This document shows, one piece after another, positions 9,253-18,868 of a stretch of 64,000 bases of DNA. This DNA is from Cryptomeria japonica (lineage: Eukaryota; Streptophyta; Pinopsida; Cupressales; Cupressaceae). Below the pieces are notes generated by a model. It did no database searches and was not told the DNA's origin. It was given only the letters and a program-made list of their open reading frames with translations. Location of the stretch: assembly GCF_030272615.1 (NCBI RefSeq), contig NC_081415.1, forward strand, positions 107,241,254 to 107,305,253. The letters are read 5' to 3'. The translations under genes were made by a program, and so were the position numbers. The first letter of the stretch is position 1. Every line of letters starts with the position of its first letter.

Positions 9253-10802
9253 ATTAGAACATAATTGATTCATCCTTGAGAGGCATTATTGTGATGTCAA
9301 GAGGTAGATCTGAGGAACAACATCTTTTGGAGGCGTCCTAGACCAGATCCGACCTCGCCATTGCTCTCGGGTGGTCATTTCCATGAATTTTGACTATAAA
9401 TTCAGCTATATTGGGTGAAATTCAAATTTGGCACTTGAAGAAAACTTTTTCCAAATTTGGGTGGTGTGGTACGAATTTCAAAAAAAAAATTTAAATTTTT
9501 TTTAAAAATTTTCTGCAAAATCATTTTCTGTAGAAATTTTTTGAAAAAGTTTTTTTTGAAAAAATAAAATTAAAAATTAAAAAAAAAAATCTTTTTTTAG
9601 GGGGCTTCACCCCCCTGCCGACCATCGTACTACAACTTTTATTTTTTGTAGGGCCACCATATCAGTAGACCACCAGCTCTGCCCGCCGACACCCTACATT
9701 GTCACTGTCGTTCACCAACTCTCAACTGCTGACGTCTGTTTGTCTCGATGCTCGTCGAGAATTGACACCAACACTGGTAGTTTATTTTAGCATCAACGTG
9801 TCCCTACCAGCACCGGCCCTACCCTCCCGCTGACCTCATCACCGTCTGTCGGTTGTCGTCCGCTGTTGCCCCCACACCAGCTCCGCCACACACATGCCCC
9901 TGACCTCTAGTCAGACCACTCCGCATGGCAAACCAAGCAATGCCCATTTGGTGCCCACATCATCCTCCACAAAAGAAATGCCATATGACTATACACGCCA
10001 CCTCAGCTGCCACATTATCATTCCATACTACCACGTCAACTATTTTGACCAACCAGATTGTGCCACGTCAACAGTTTGTATAGTACGGATGCCCAGTTAG
10101 GAAGGAGGTAAATTTTTCATGATGGCTAGATGCCCATCAAATTTAGCTTGTTTTTTTATGATGTCATCATTTAAAAAAAAATTTGGTAGGCCGCCTCCAT
10201 TGAGCTTTTTGATTTTGTAGTTCAACTTCAAATGGCCATATCTTGCTCATTTTTGCTCCTTTTTTGGTGCAATTTTTTTTGAAATGGGCTATAATTTCAT
10301 GTAATTTATTGTGGTGGCATTATTTTCTAATTTTTATGGACATATTTTTCAGAAATCTCAGTTTTTGGTGACTGTACATCTCCAATCCCCATTTCTACAA
10401 CTTCCGGGACTCCATTTGGGCTCATACGAACTCCTTTTCAGGTGCCATATTTTTTTAAAGTGCATAATTTTTTGTCCACTCTAATAATATGCTATCATTT
10501 TGCAAATATTTTTGGTAGTAGTTGTACTTTCAGCATATGGTCTTTTTTGGCCAATTTGACACTTCTATTGCATAATGTGTCTTGTTGGTCTTTTGCTTTG
10601 TAGTTCTCAGCCTATTGGGGAAGTTGTAAAAAAAACTTAGAAGTACACCTTGCCATTTTTTTCAAGTGGTCTATTGTACACGCACTACATATAAAGTGCC
10701 AAAATCATCATTTTTTTTGGGGGGGGGGGTACTTTGATTGATTGAATATGGGGGGGTGTCTTTTGTGCTTTTGTGCTCCTGTGTTCTTTCCTTTTTGTTG
10801 CT
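9253..10802 (+). other. Untranslated leader of the gag-protease element
   Basis: About 1.55 kb between primer site and gag. It contains A/T homopolymer runs near 9480-9600, a GC-richer block at 9600-9900 and a poly-G tract near 10,722. No conserved protein was seen. The reading frame at 9894-10100 is Thr/Ser/Pro-rich and looks fortuitous. Confidence 0.6.
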
Positions 10803-12389
10803 ATGGGTTCTCCTAATTTTTCTCTCTTAACTCTTCACAATTATTCTACTTGGAAAATTGATGCATGGATTAAACTTATGGAAAAAGGACAAACTCATTA
10901 TATTGATGAAGCTATTGTTGGTCCCGCTGATCCTATGGATGATCCCTTTGGTCGATTGAATAGCTTAATAAGAATTCTATGTGACTTGGAACTCTTAGAA
11001 AGTATATATCAAATGACCTCATTTTCCACATTGATAAGTGTACTACAATTAAAGAGGCTTGAGATATTTATGAAAAATTGTATGATCAAGTTGATGAGAT
11101 TAAGGGCTACAAGCTTGATAGTGAACTCAAAACTTTGGATCCTAAGGATTTTGATAGAATCCAATATTATGTCACAAAAACAAATGAGTTAAGAGAAAAG
11201 CTAAAGGATTGTAGAATTGGCAAAAAGGATGCTCAATTGGTTTATAACTTGTTGGACAAGCTTCCTTCAAAGTATGCAGCGTTTTTATCTAGCTTTCTCA
11301 CCCATAGGTTAGCTCAAGGTTCCTCATACACTTCTCCCTCATTTGATTCATTCACGAAGATGTTGATTCTTGAGCAATCTAACTTGACCAAGATGGGGAT
11401 TCTCAAATCTTCACAATAACAAGCTTTGGTGGCTAATAAGGGGAATCAAAGAAATCAAGGAAAAGGCAAGAATCAAAAGTCACCTAAGTCAAAAACAAAA
11501 CAATGGAGCACAATCTTCCTCTCCACAACAAGGTGATTCTACATTCTCACCTAAGAGGAACTGATATAAGGACAAGCTTTTTTGTGCATATTGCAAGAAG
11601 TCAGGACATGATGAACATCATTATTACAAGAAGGATATTGATGAGTTGAAGAATCTTCTTGAGAAGAACAAAATAAACCTACCTTCTAGAAAGTCTACAT
11701 CAACTTCTTCTTCCAAGGAAAAGGATAAAGGAAAGGATCACTCTTTTGGGATGGATAAAGGAAAGGGACAAGCTCTTTGTCCTACTACAATTCATGATTC
11801 AGGGAGATGGCTTCTAGATTCAGGGGATTCTCATCATATGGCATCTTCACAGCCTATGTTCTCTTCATTTGAGCCTTGCACCATGTTGTAGATTGTGATG
11901 GGAAATCATACATATATGGGTGTGATTGGGAAAGGATCTACTGCCATTGGGGATAACTCCTTCAATGATGTATTGTGTGTACCCCACTTGACAAACAATC
12001 TTCTTTCCATCAATCAAATAACACATGGGGCAACTAGGAAAACTCTGGATTTCACACCTGATTCAGTTATCTTTTGAGACTTGGAGACTAGAGCTATCAT
12101 TGCGACTGGAATGGTTGATCATGCATCTTGGTTTTACTATTTTTCACATTTTGGTCCTATTGATGAGGTTAATTCTTCCTATGTTGATAATTCAAATTTT
12201 AAGGAGAACTTTGGGTACTTGAACCTGGAGATTCTCACATGTGACCTCGTTCTTGAGCCTTGCATTCCATCTCCTCCTCTTGATATCACAACACCTATTG
12301 CACCTGATGATGCAGCTAGTGTGACAATTTTACCTTCTTGTGATTCAGTGCAAAAGGATATTTCATGTCTTCTAGCTTCAGTTGATTAG
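10803..12389 (+). pseudogene. Copia-type gag-protease, frameshifted and interrupted
   Basis: Starts MGSPNFSLLTLHNYSTW, a typical Copia gag opening in which N-Y-x-x-W begins the gag fold. A frameshift near 11,030 moves the frame to 11,078-11,419, with K-L-Y-D-Q-V-D-E-I-K-G-Y and L-L-D-K-L-P-S-K-Y. The zinc knuckle near 11,585 reads C-A-Y-C-K-K-S-G-H-D-E-H-H-Y, with Tyr for the last Cys. The protease at about 11,808 has W-L-L-D-S-G-D-S-H-H-M, so the catalytic Asp is kept, followed by N-N-L-L-S-I-N-Q after a stop near 11,890. The frame then drifts into Pro/Asp-rich sequence and stops at 12,389. Integrase and reverse transcriptase are absent, not merely broken. It would have supplied capsid and maturation only. 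Confidence 0.8.
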
Positions 12390-13242
12390 GATGCCTACTT
12401 GACATACATTGTAGGTTTGTTTGTGCAGTCCTACATTGCATATTTGGGAGACATCATTGATGACATTCATCTTCTCTTTGATGAAGATGATCCTTGTTTG
12501 ATTGTTGTGATGGAACACTCTGACCCTCTTGTGCATTCTCTACATGATCATTCTTTAGAGGCTTAACTGATTGTGTATACTTTTGTACAGTAGTTGGCGG
12601 AGATCTCTTTATGTTTAGAGGAGATGTGAGTCTTTGGGATTTGTTCTACATTCTTCTCCACTAAATCTTGGAGTGCCTCTTTTGATAGTGTGGCATAGTT
12701 TACCACTTTTGGAGGGGGTACCTTTTAGCATCGACATGGGGACACTCAAGCAATTTTCAAAGATTCCATTCATCATGAGTTTTTTTCCTACATCTTCCCT
12801 TCATGATTGGGGAGACTTCATGGATACACCTTTGGTTTTGTTTCTTCCTAAGGGGAGGACCGTTGTTCGACATTCACGGAGCAGTTTCTTCATACATCAT
12901 CAAGCTTCTATCATTGGTGTAGATTCTACATCAAGGGGGGGATACCTAGTCTCTCTTCTTATCTCATATGGGGGGACTTTTTCCTCACGTGGGGTTTTGT
13001 CCTTGACATGCTTCTATGAGAGTTCTTTGTATCTAGTTTTCATCTCTCTTTAGGGGGAGGGTTTTTTCCCATTGGGTTTTTCTCTCTTTTCCCGCTTTAT
13101 GAGAGATTTCATTGCATTGGTTTGCATGCATTCTCATTTGTACTTGGGTACCTAACATGGCCTTTTATCCAGGACCCATCTTGCATTGCTTAGTTGCATT
13201 GTAGACTTAAGTGCATTCCCCTAAGTTGTACATAAGGGGGGG
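12390..13242 (+). other. 3' untranslated part and polypurine tract of the gag-protease element
   Basis: No pol homology. The frame at 12,634-13,053 has no recognisable motif and is probably non-coding. The segment ends in the polypurine tract AAGGGGGGG just before the LTR at 13,243. This is where plus-strand synthesis would start. Confidence 0.6.
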
Positions 13243-13682
13243 TGTTGGTGTAAATAATTATTCATCATGGATATTATTACACCTTACTTAAGTTTACTAA
13301 GGATAATGCATTTCATAGTAGTTTGGGTATGAGACACTTGGGTGTTTGTGCCACATTGGGATAGTGTGTGTAGGACAATTTCCACCTTTTGTGGTCTTAT
13401 CTTGTTGTTATATTCCACCTTCAGTGGGTGATCCACCTCATGTGGAATATTATATTGTTTCTCCTACCTACCCTTGTTTCTTATTGAGCCAAATGTCATG
13501 ATTGTTTGCTCACATATCCATATAGCCTTCTCTATATAAGAAGGCTCACATTCATTGTATGTAATGATTGATGATCTAGATGATCAATATTTTGTTGATA
13601 AAATATAGTTTATTCCTATCATCTATTTTGTTCTCTCTAATTTGTGCTTTCCATTACCTCTATATCTTGGCAAATTCTCACA
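13243..13682 (+). repeat. 3' LTR of the gag-protease element, 440 bp
   Basis: Begins TGTTGGTGTAAATAATTATT and ends CTCACA. It pairs with 8780-9239 and is followed by the duplicated target GATTT. Confidence 0.9.
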
Positions 13683-14413
13683 GATTTTATCATTCTAGCA
13701 TTTTTTAGTAAAGATACCCCATTTGCTAAATGGAATCCACCAATAGAGATCCAGGAAGATCACAAGTTTTTTGTGATACTTTTTTCAGTCAAAGAAAGCG
13801 ACCTGTGTTCAAAGGGTGAAGTATTTTTAAAGCCAACAATGTCAAGCCTTCTTTTAATGTAGAAGTCACCTCCTCAATGAGCTGAATTCAACCGTTGAAA
13901 GAGGAGATTGCAATCTAGAATAAACTTTAAGTTTACAACCACCTCCAAAAAGGTGAAGCCCTTTGTTTATAAGATTGTTGAAGGAGAAAAGACAAAAATC
14001 ACAAATCATTAAAAAAATTAATTTGTATGAAGAAGACAATGGATATTGTAAATGTAGAATAATTAGTCAAATCCAACAACATGAAGTTTTGTGAGGAAGC
14101 CCAATCATGGTGTTTGAAGAGGCCATAGTGTTTTTTATCAAAAAAAAAGAGAGAATCCTTCTACGAGAGGAGAGAAGATCACAAGTTTTGTGAAAACTGG
14201 AGAAATTATTTTTAGCTACCCATATGCAATCATGTGAGAAAGTCAAATCCAAGTCTTAGAAAAGCCTTGAAGGAGATAAATGTCAAGAATTTATAGTCTA
14301 AATAGAGATTGCCACATGATGGATTGTGGTAAGAGTTGAGACCATTCATACTAGAGGAAAATACAACTGTTCTTTGTGTTGCATCAATTAGTGGTTGAAA
14401 TTAAGGGGGAGAT
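13683..14413 (+). other. Rest of the outer element's interior
   Basis: The sequence interrupted at 8779 resumes here. The first 180 bp on the minus strand lead into the gag fragment, but the N-terminal gag itself is not clearly readable. The remainder is AT-rich with no recognisable protein. It ends in the purine run AAGGGGGAGAT. Confidence 0.5.
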
Positions 14414-14715
14414 TGTTGGAATATTGCTTAGTATTTCCTCCCACTTGCATAGTTTTATGCTTTTAGTTTTTTAGCTTTATTTTAAATTTCTATGTAGTAA
14501 AAATTGTTTTAGTTTTTCAGTTTTAGTTTTTTTCATTATTTTGAATAATACAAGTTTTCCAATATCTAGATGTATCTAAGATCTCTATATAATGAGGTAG
14601 TTGTAATTCATTCTCTATCAATTAGTTTGATGCTTGATCGGTTGAGCAAGAAGCTCTTGTAATCTCTTGAATCAATAGAATACTTTATTTGTGTCCCAAT
14701 TTTTTATTTCTTTGA
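14414..14715 (+). repeat. 3' LTR of the outer element, 302 bp
   Basis: Begins TGTTGGAATATTGCTTAG and aligns with 7199-7487. It ends TTTGA where the 5' LTR ends TTTCA, a terminal base change. Confidence 0.85.
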
Positions 14716-15337
14716 AATATAACAATACAAGTCCACACAAGTAGATGGGCGAGAACCGGAATGGGCATGCAGGAGGAAGCAGCCAAACTAGGGGTTTGGT
14801 GAAGGATGAGTAGGATGGTGGTGATGGTGATGGTGTGGAGATTGGTGATCGTTACCTTTTCCTATTTGTGGATTGTAACTTGTTCCATGACCAGGATGAT
14901 GTGGGACCAACCAGTGATGACTGCGAAGGGGTAGGATGCTTTTTTGTGCTTGGGGAGTTCATGTTTGATAGTGCTGAAGTCAGGTTTTTAGGATTTTGTT
15001 TTCCTTTCTCCCTTGCTCTTTGCAGTCTTTGGACGCTCTCTACCTTCTTTGTGTGCAAGGAGCAAGGCTTGGTTGAGCTTCTGGTGGGGGTCGTAGGCTC
15101 TGGGTGCATTCCTCTTGTTTGGGACCCAGGTGGTTTTCCAAGGCTTTACTTTCATGGGTTTTTTATTACCCTTCTCTCTTTGGGATGCCTTGTGCCCTTG
15201 GGGTCAGATCTGGTGTTGCTAAGGTTTTGTTTTTGGAAGATCCAATTTCTTGGGTTTTTTTCTAATTTGGGCTATGATTGAAATGTTTGGACTTTTGATC
15301 TATATAGTAAATAAAAACTAGAAGAAAATATAAGATT
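14716..15337 (+). other. G/T-rich segment, possibly a LINE-type fragment
   Basis: Between 14,740 and 15,290 the sequence is GC-richer than its surroundings and G/T-rich, with GATGGTGATGGTG runs. Its texture resembles the minus strand of the LINE-type insertion at 4.2-5.8 kb. The 148-codon frame at 14,835-15,281 is hydrophobic with no motif and is probably not a gene. The assignment is by texture only. Confidence 0.25.
15333..15337 (+). repeat. Target-site duplication AGATT (left)
   Basis: Exact match to 17,341-17,345, flanking the small element. Confidence 0.8.
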
Positions 15338-15481
15338 TGTAACTGTAAATATGGTATATTATAGCGTTTAAGGTAGCTATATAGTTAACAATTTTATCAA
15401 CTACGTTAATAGTTTTTACATTGTATAAATATGCCTGAATACATAAAATAATAAATTTAAAATTCTCCTATATCGCTCTCA
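15338..15481 (+). repeat. 5' LTR of the TRIM-like element
   Basis: Begins TGTAACTGTAAATATGG and ends CTCTCA. It aligns with 17199-17340 through the AAGGTAG, CATCAACT/TATCAACT and GTTAAT blocks. The two LTRs are clearly diverged, so the insertion is old. Confidence 0.75.
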
Positions 15482-15483
15482 TT

Positions 15484-15498
15484 TGGTATCAGAGCACC
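15484..15498 (+). other. Primer-binding site (initiator tRNA-Met)
   Basis: TGGTATCAGAGCACC follows the LTR after 2 bp. Confidence 0.8.
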
Positions 15499-16290
15499 TC
15501 TTTTCTCCTAAGTGCCTCTGAATAATCTACACCTATGAGTGGGATGTGAAGTAGTGAATGCCTAGATATAGTTGGAGTGTGATAGAATGGGCCTTCTATG
15601 TGAAGTCTTGACCTGATTTGAATCAACATTCTTTTGGCAAGGATTGCAAGGTCTCAAAGATGAGTTTCTTCTAGAGTTAGTCATTTTTTCTCAGATAGTT
15701 TGAATGGCATAAGGTGTATTGAATGCATGGAAGATATAGAATAACTGCACGAGTTAAAATCTATTGAAATTTGAAAATGAGAGTGTTGGTATTCTATAAA
15801 AAAAGGACGCATTTTCATCTTTGCAAGAAAATGTCATTGATACATCGAAATTATTTGTTGCTCGTTTGATCTATTTGACAATAATTTGAGCTAAAATATT
15901 TACTGGTGCCTAGGCATTCAAAGCATTGAAGTAAGTATATGATTGATATTGTGTGTTTTGGAGATTGGGCGAAGGTTGTGACAACTAGTAAGATAGGATA
16001 TTTCATAGTCCTTAAATTCAAAGGCATAAATAATACATTTGTTGCCTATGGAGGCACTATTTTGTGGTTGTCCATTTTATTTCTCTACTAACCTAAATTG
16101 TCATTGGAAAGATTATGAATATCTAGTATAGTTGAGAATGCTATTGGAAATTATTCATCGATTTCTTGATAAAAATCTAATGCAAGTCATTTATGATGCT
16201 ATCGTAAATATTTGTTCAAAATAAGATCCAATTAGAAATGATTCTTCAAGTATTTTTTGTGATATATCTTCCATGAGATGTGTCAATTAG

Positions 16291-16623
16291 AAAATCTATC
16301 ATTTCACAACTAATGCTCAAAAAAGTGAATATATGATGGCACATAAATTAGGTTTGGAGAAGCTAGACTTAAACATGGAACCACAAAGTGCATTTACTAT
16401 AGCGAAGGCTTATGTGATTGGAATTTTGGTTCCATTAATGCCTTATATGTTCATACCCATTGCTAAGAATGCACTAATGGTTACAGTTCTCTTTGGCTAT
16501 CTCAAGGGTCATTAAAATAAAGATAAGCCCATTAGATGTCTCTTTGAAACCATCATAATTGAAGCTTTATGCACAACACTTGACAATGCCTCCAAACATT
16601 CATTAAAGCTATCACATGGATAA
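16291..16623 (+). pseudogene. Captured fragment of a VIT/CCC1-family vacuolar iron transporter gene
   Basis: The frame opened after the stop at 16,288 reads Y-M-M-A-H-K-L-G-L-E-K, then A-F-T-I-A-K-A-Y-V-I-G, then P-L-M-P-Y-M-F and L-F-G-Y-L-K-G-H. After a stop at 16,513 it continues N-K-D-K-P-I-R and F-E-T-I-I-I-E-A-L to 16,623. VIT1/CCC1 proteins move iron or manganese into vacuoles. Their C-terminal half has this order: a cytosolic E-L-G-L-E-K-P-D segment, a membrane helix ending P-L-L-P-Y, a helix ending F-G-Y-x-K-G, then T-G-N-K-P-x-x-S. A loop and part of a helix between A-L-M-V-T-V and L-F-G-Y appear deleted. The N-terminal half is not recognisable upstream. It lies in sense between short LTRs. 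It is a relic and not a functional transporter. Confidence 0.72.
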
Positions 16624-17198
16624 AGTATAAAAAGTTCATTTTTAGAGGCTAGTGGCAATTGAGGATGGAAGAATTTTCATCATCTCAAGCTAACTTCTCA
16701 CTTTGAGATGATGTTTTTCATGACAAGCATTTTTGGATTTACTCTTCTTTGTTGATGTTGACAAATTTTAAGAATACATGTATTGTGAAGTTTGATTTTT
16801 GGAGACAAGTTTGGGGTTTGGTGAAGAGATTGAGTATGGATGGTTGCCCACAATGTTCATGAGGATTTGATTGAGAATTTTCACCCTTATAAGGGTCAAG
16901 AGACAATTTGTAGGATTTTTTTCTAGAGTAATTTAGAATCTATGATTCAAGAGTTGAGGACTGAGAGCTCAAGGATTCAACTCAAAGCTACATCTATATG
17001 AGGGTCATGAGACAACTTGGGGGAGTTCCACTTGATTTAGGGTTTTTTCTTCAAAGAAATATCTTCTAAAAAATATGTATTCATATTATGTAATCAACAA
17101 ATTTTGTGATTTTAGCCTTTAGGGGGGTCCCTTGGCTAGGTGATTAAAACTTGAGGTTTTACTAGTAGGTATGTAGAAATAATGTAATAAGGGGGGAA

Positions 17199-17340
17199 TG
17201 TTAGCGTAAATATGATATAATACATTTTTTAAGGTAGATATAGAGATAAATTTCATCAACTGTGTTAATTATTTTTCAATTCCATAAACTTGTCTCAATA
17301 CATCAAATAAGATGTCAAACATTCACCTATCTCTCTATCA
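17199..17340 (+). repeat. 3' LTR of the TRIM-like element
   Basis: Begins TGTTAGCGTAAATATGATAT and ends CTCTATCA. It is preceded by a polypurine tract and followed by AGATT, the duplicated target. Confidence 0.75.
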
Positions 17341-17345
17341 AGATT

Positions 17346-17733
17346 AAGTCAATGATTAAAAATTAGAGCCAAACAAAAATGTAAATATAAAAAAATCTAT
17401 AAATATTTTTGAATACCTATAATTTCCTTCATATCCTAGAGCTTGGGTTTTCTTTAATATCTTTTCTTTTTGTATCGATCAAAGTAGAATAAATACGATG
17501 AAATTAAATAATAGTCCAAACAGGACTACATGGGAAAGAAAAATAAAAAACAAAAACCATAATATACTATCACAAATTTAACTAGTTATATAGGGGCTAC
17601 AATATATCAAAAAAGTTACATCTAGCTGAACCAAATTATCTCATGAAACAAAGGGTCATATTGCACTTGAAAATTGAAAAGGTATTGTAGTTGTCTAGCA
17701 CATTTGATGTTTTATCTCATCATGGCACTTATT
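17346..17733. other. AT-rich spacer, nothing recognised
   Basis: About 390 bp between two LTR elements. No conserved reading frame, terminal repeat or RNA-like structure was noted. Confidence 0.6.
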
Positions 17734-17738
17734 GTATT
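17734..17738 (+). repeat. Target-site duplication GTATT (left)
   Basis: Exact match to 24602-24606. Confidence 0.85.
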
Positions 17739-18679
17739 TGTTGGGATATGAGAACACTGAAGGGCGGGGGGGGTGAATCAGTGTTCTATCGTAATCAACA
17801 ATATTTAACTTTCTAAACCATGCATATATGTACCAGTAAACAAACAAGCATATAAGAACAAGCAAATAAACCATCCACATAAATGAACACCATAACACAC
17901 AAAATTTATACATGAAAAACCTCCATCAGGAAAAACCATGGTGGGATTTGTGACCCACAATATCAGTTCACTGGCTATATGAAAAGATATTACATAAACA
18001 GGGGCCTACACTTGCAGGAAGGCATACTGCCTAGAGAATACTGCTCATCACTAGAGAGCCTCACTGAGTACAAGCTTTCTGCCAAAGTAATTACTGAAAA
18101 TGAACTTAAGAATGCATCCTCTATTCTAGATAGAGTTTTTGTTCTAGTTCTTCTCTGTACCGGTTCACAGTCTTGAACTAATACCGGTATTGCTTTTCCT
18201 CCAAGAGTGCTTTCCTAGATATCTATAGATCATTGCATGATACAATGTTCACATACAAAAATGATCTCCATACATATATTTTGCATCTCATAGTTCTTCT
18301 ATATGTCTATCTCTATACCATCATAATATCCTTTTTCTTCTTTTTTAAATTGAGCTAGCAGACTGACTTATATACCTATTACATATGATATGCCTTATGT
18401 TGGCTTACAATGCATTTACAAAAGATATTCAATGTCGGCCTCGACAATAATTACAAAATGATTTACAAAATAAATCTTCCTTGATGTCAGCTTCCTAAAG
18501 TACTAATGTTGGTCCTAGTGTCAGTGTCGGTGTAGCCCTGAATGTTTCTAATGCTAGTATCTATTAATATATGCCTCCTAGTTCCATTTTGCGACTTCCA
18601 TCATGTCTTGTTACCTTCTATATGATCTTGTTGCCATGAATGACAATAAAATGAATCCAATGAGTGTCAATTGCCAACA
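17739..18679 (-). repeat. 3' LTR (minus-strand element), 941 bp
   Basis: Plus-strand limits TGTTGGGATATGAG and TTGCCAACA. It matches 23672-24601 over its length, including a poly-G tract near 17,766. The polypurine tract lies immediately inside it. Confidence 0.9.
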
Positions 18680-18868
18680 ATTTCCCCCTTTGGCATTGAT
18701 GACAACACTCATGTGAAAAATGGATTCTCTGCTGGTGTGCTCCCCCTAAGCAACACACTTCAACTGATAACATATTCCCTGATATTTTTTATAAATGTAC
18801 ACACCCTCCCTTTGACATTAATGCCAAAGACTTGCGAATGAATAAAGAATGAAAGAATACAGTTAGAG

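Larger units (their letters stand above)
8780..13682 (+). mobile_element. Complete non-autonomous Copia-type element (gag-protease only), TSD GATTT
   Basis: LTRs at 8780-9239 and 13243-13682, primer site at 9240, purine tract just before 13243, and a perfect 5-bp duplication GATTT at 8775-8779 and 13683-13687. The coding part at 10.80-12.39 kb covers gag and protease only. Nothing resembling integrase, reverse transcriptase or RNase H lies in the remaining 0.85 kb. It must have relied on enzymes from another element. It sits inside the antisense gag fragment of the outer element, so it is the younger insertion. Confidence 0.88.
7199..14715 (+). mobile_element. Small non-autonomous LTR retrotransposon, split by a younger Copia element
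   Basis: Direct LTRs lie at 7199-7487 and 14414-14715. A primer site TGGTATCAGAG starts at 7490, complementary to initiator tRNA-Met. A purine run (AAGGGGGAGAT) precedes the right LTR. These three signs give plus orientation. Without the nested 4.9-kb element it is about 2.6 kb. Its interior carries a Copia gag-protease piece on the opposite strand, so the element cannot express it from its own LTR. The 5-bp flanks GATAC and AATAT do not match well, so the target duplication has decayed or the right end is misplaced. Confidence 0.75.
15338..17340 (+). mobile_element. TRIM-like LTR element, 2.0 kb, carrying a captured host-gene fragment
   Basis: Short LTRs at 15338-15481 (144 bp) and 17199-17340 (142 bp), a primer site TGGTATCAGAGCACC at 15,484, a purine tract (AAGGGGGGAA) just before the right LTR, and a perfect 5-bp duplication AGATT outside. 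No gag or pol is recognisable. The middle holds an ORF fragment of the VIT/CCC1 iron-transporter family in sense orientation. Retroelements lacking their own genes and carrying transduplicated host exons are known in plants. This one is well delimited. Confidence 0.82.

Noticed and set aside
12634-13053. 139-codon frame downstream of the gag-protease ORF as a possible extra gene
   Set aside because: No Pol or other motif, G/T-rich composition, located between coding region and polypurine tract. Probably 3' UTR.
14835-15281. 148-codon frame that could be a membrane protein
   Set aside because: Composition-driven hydrophobicity, no motif, and an overlapping antisense frame of similar quality. 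Judged non-coding.
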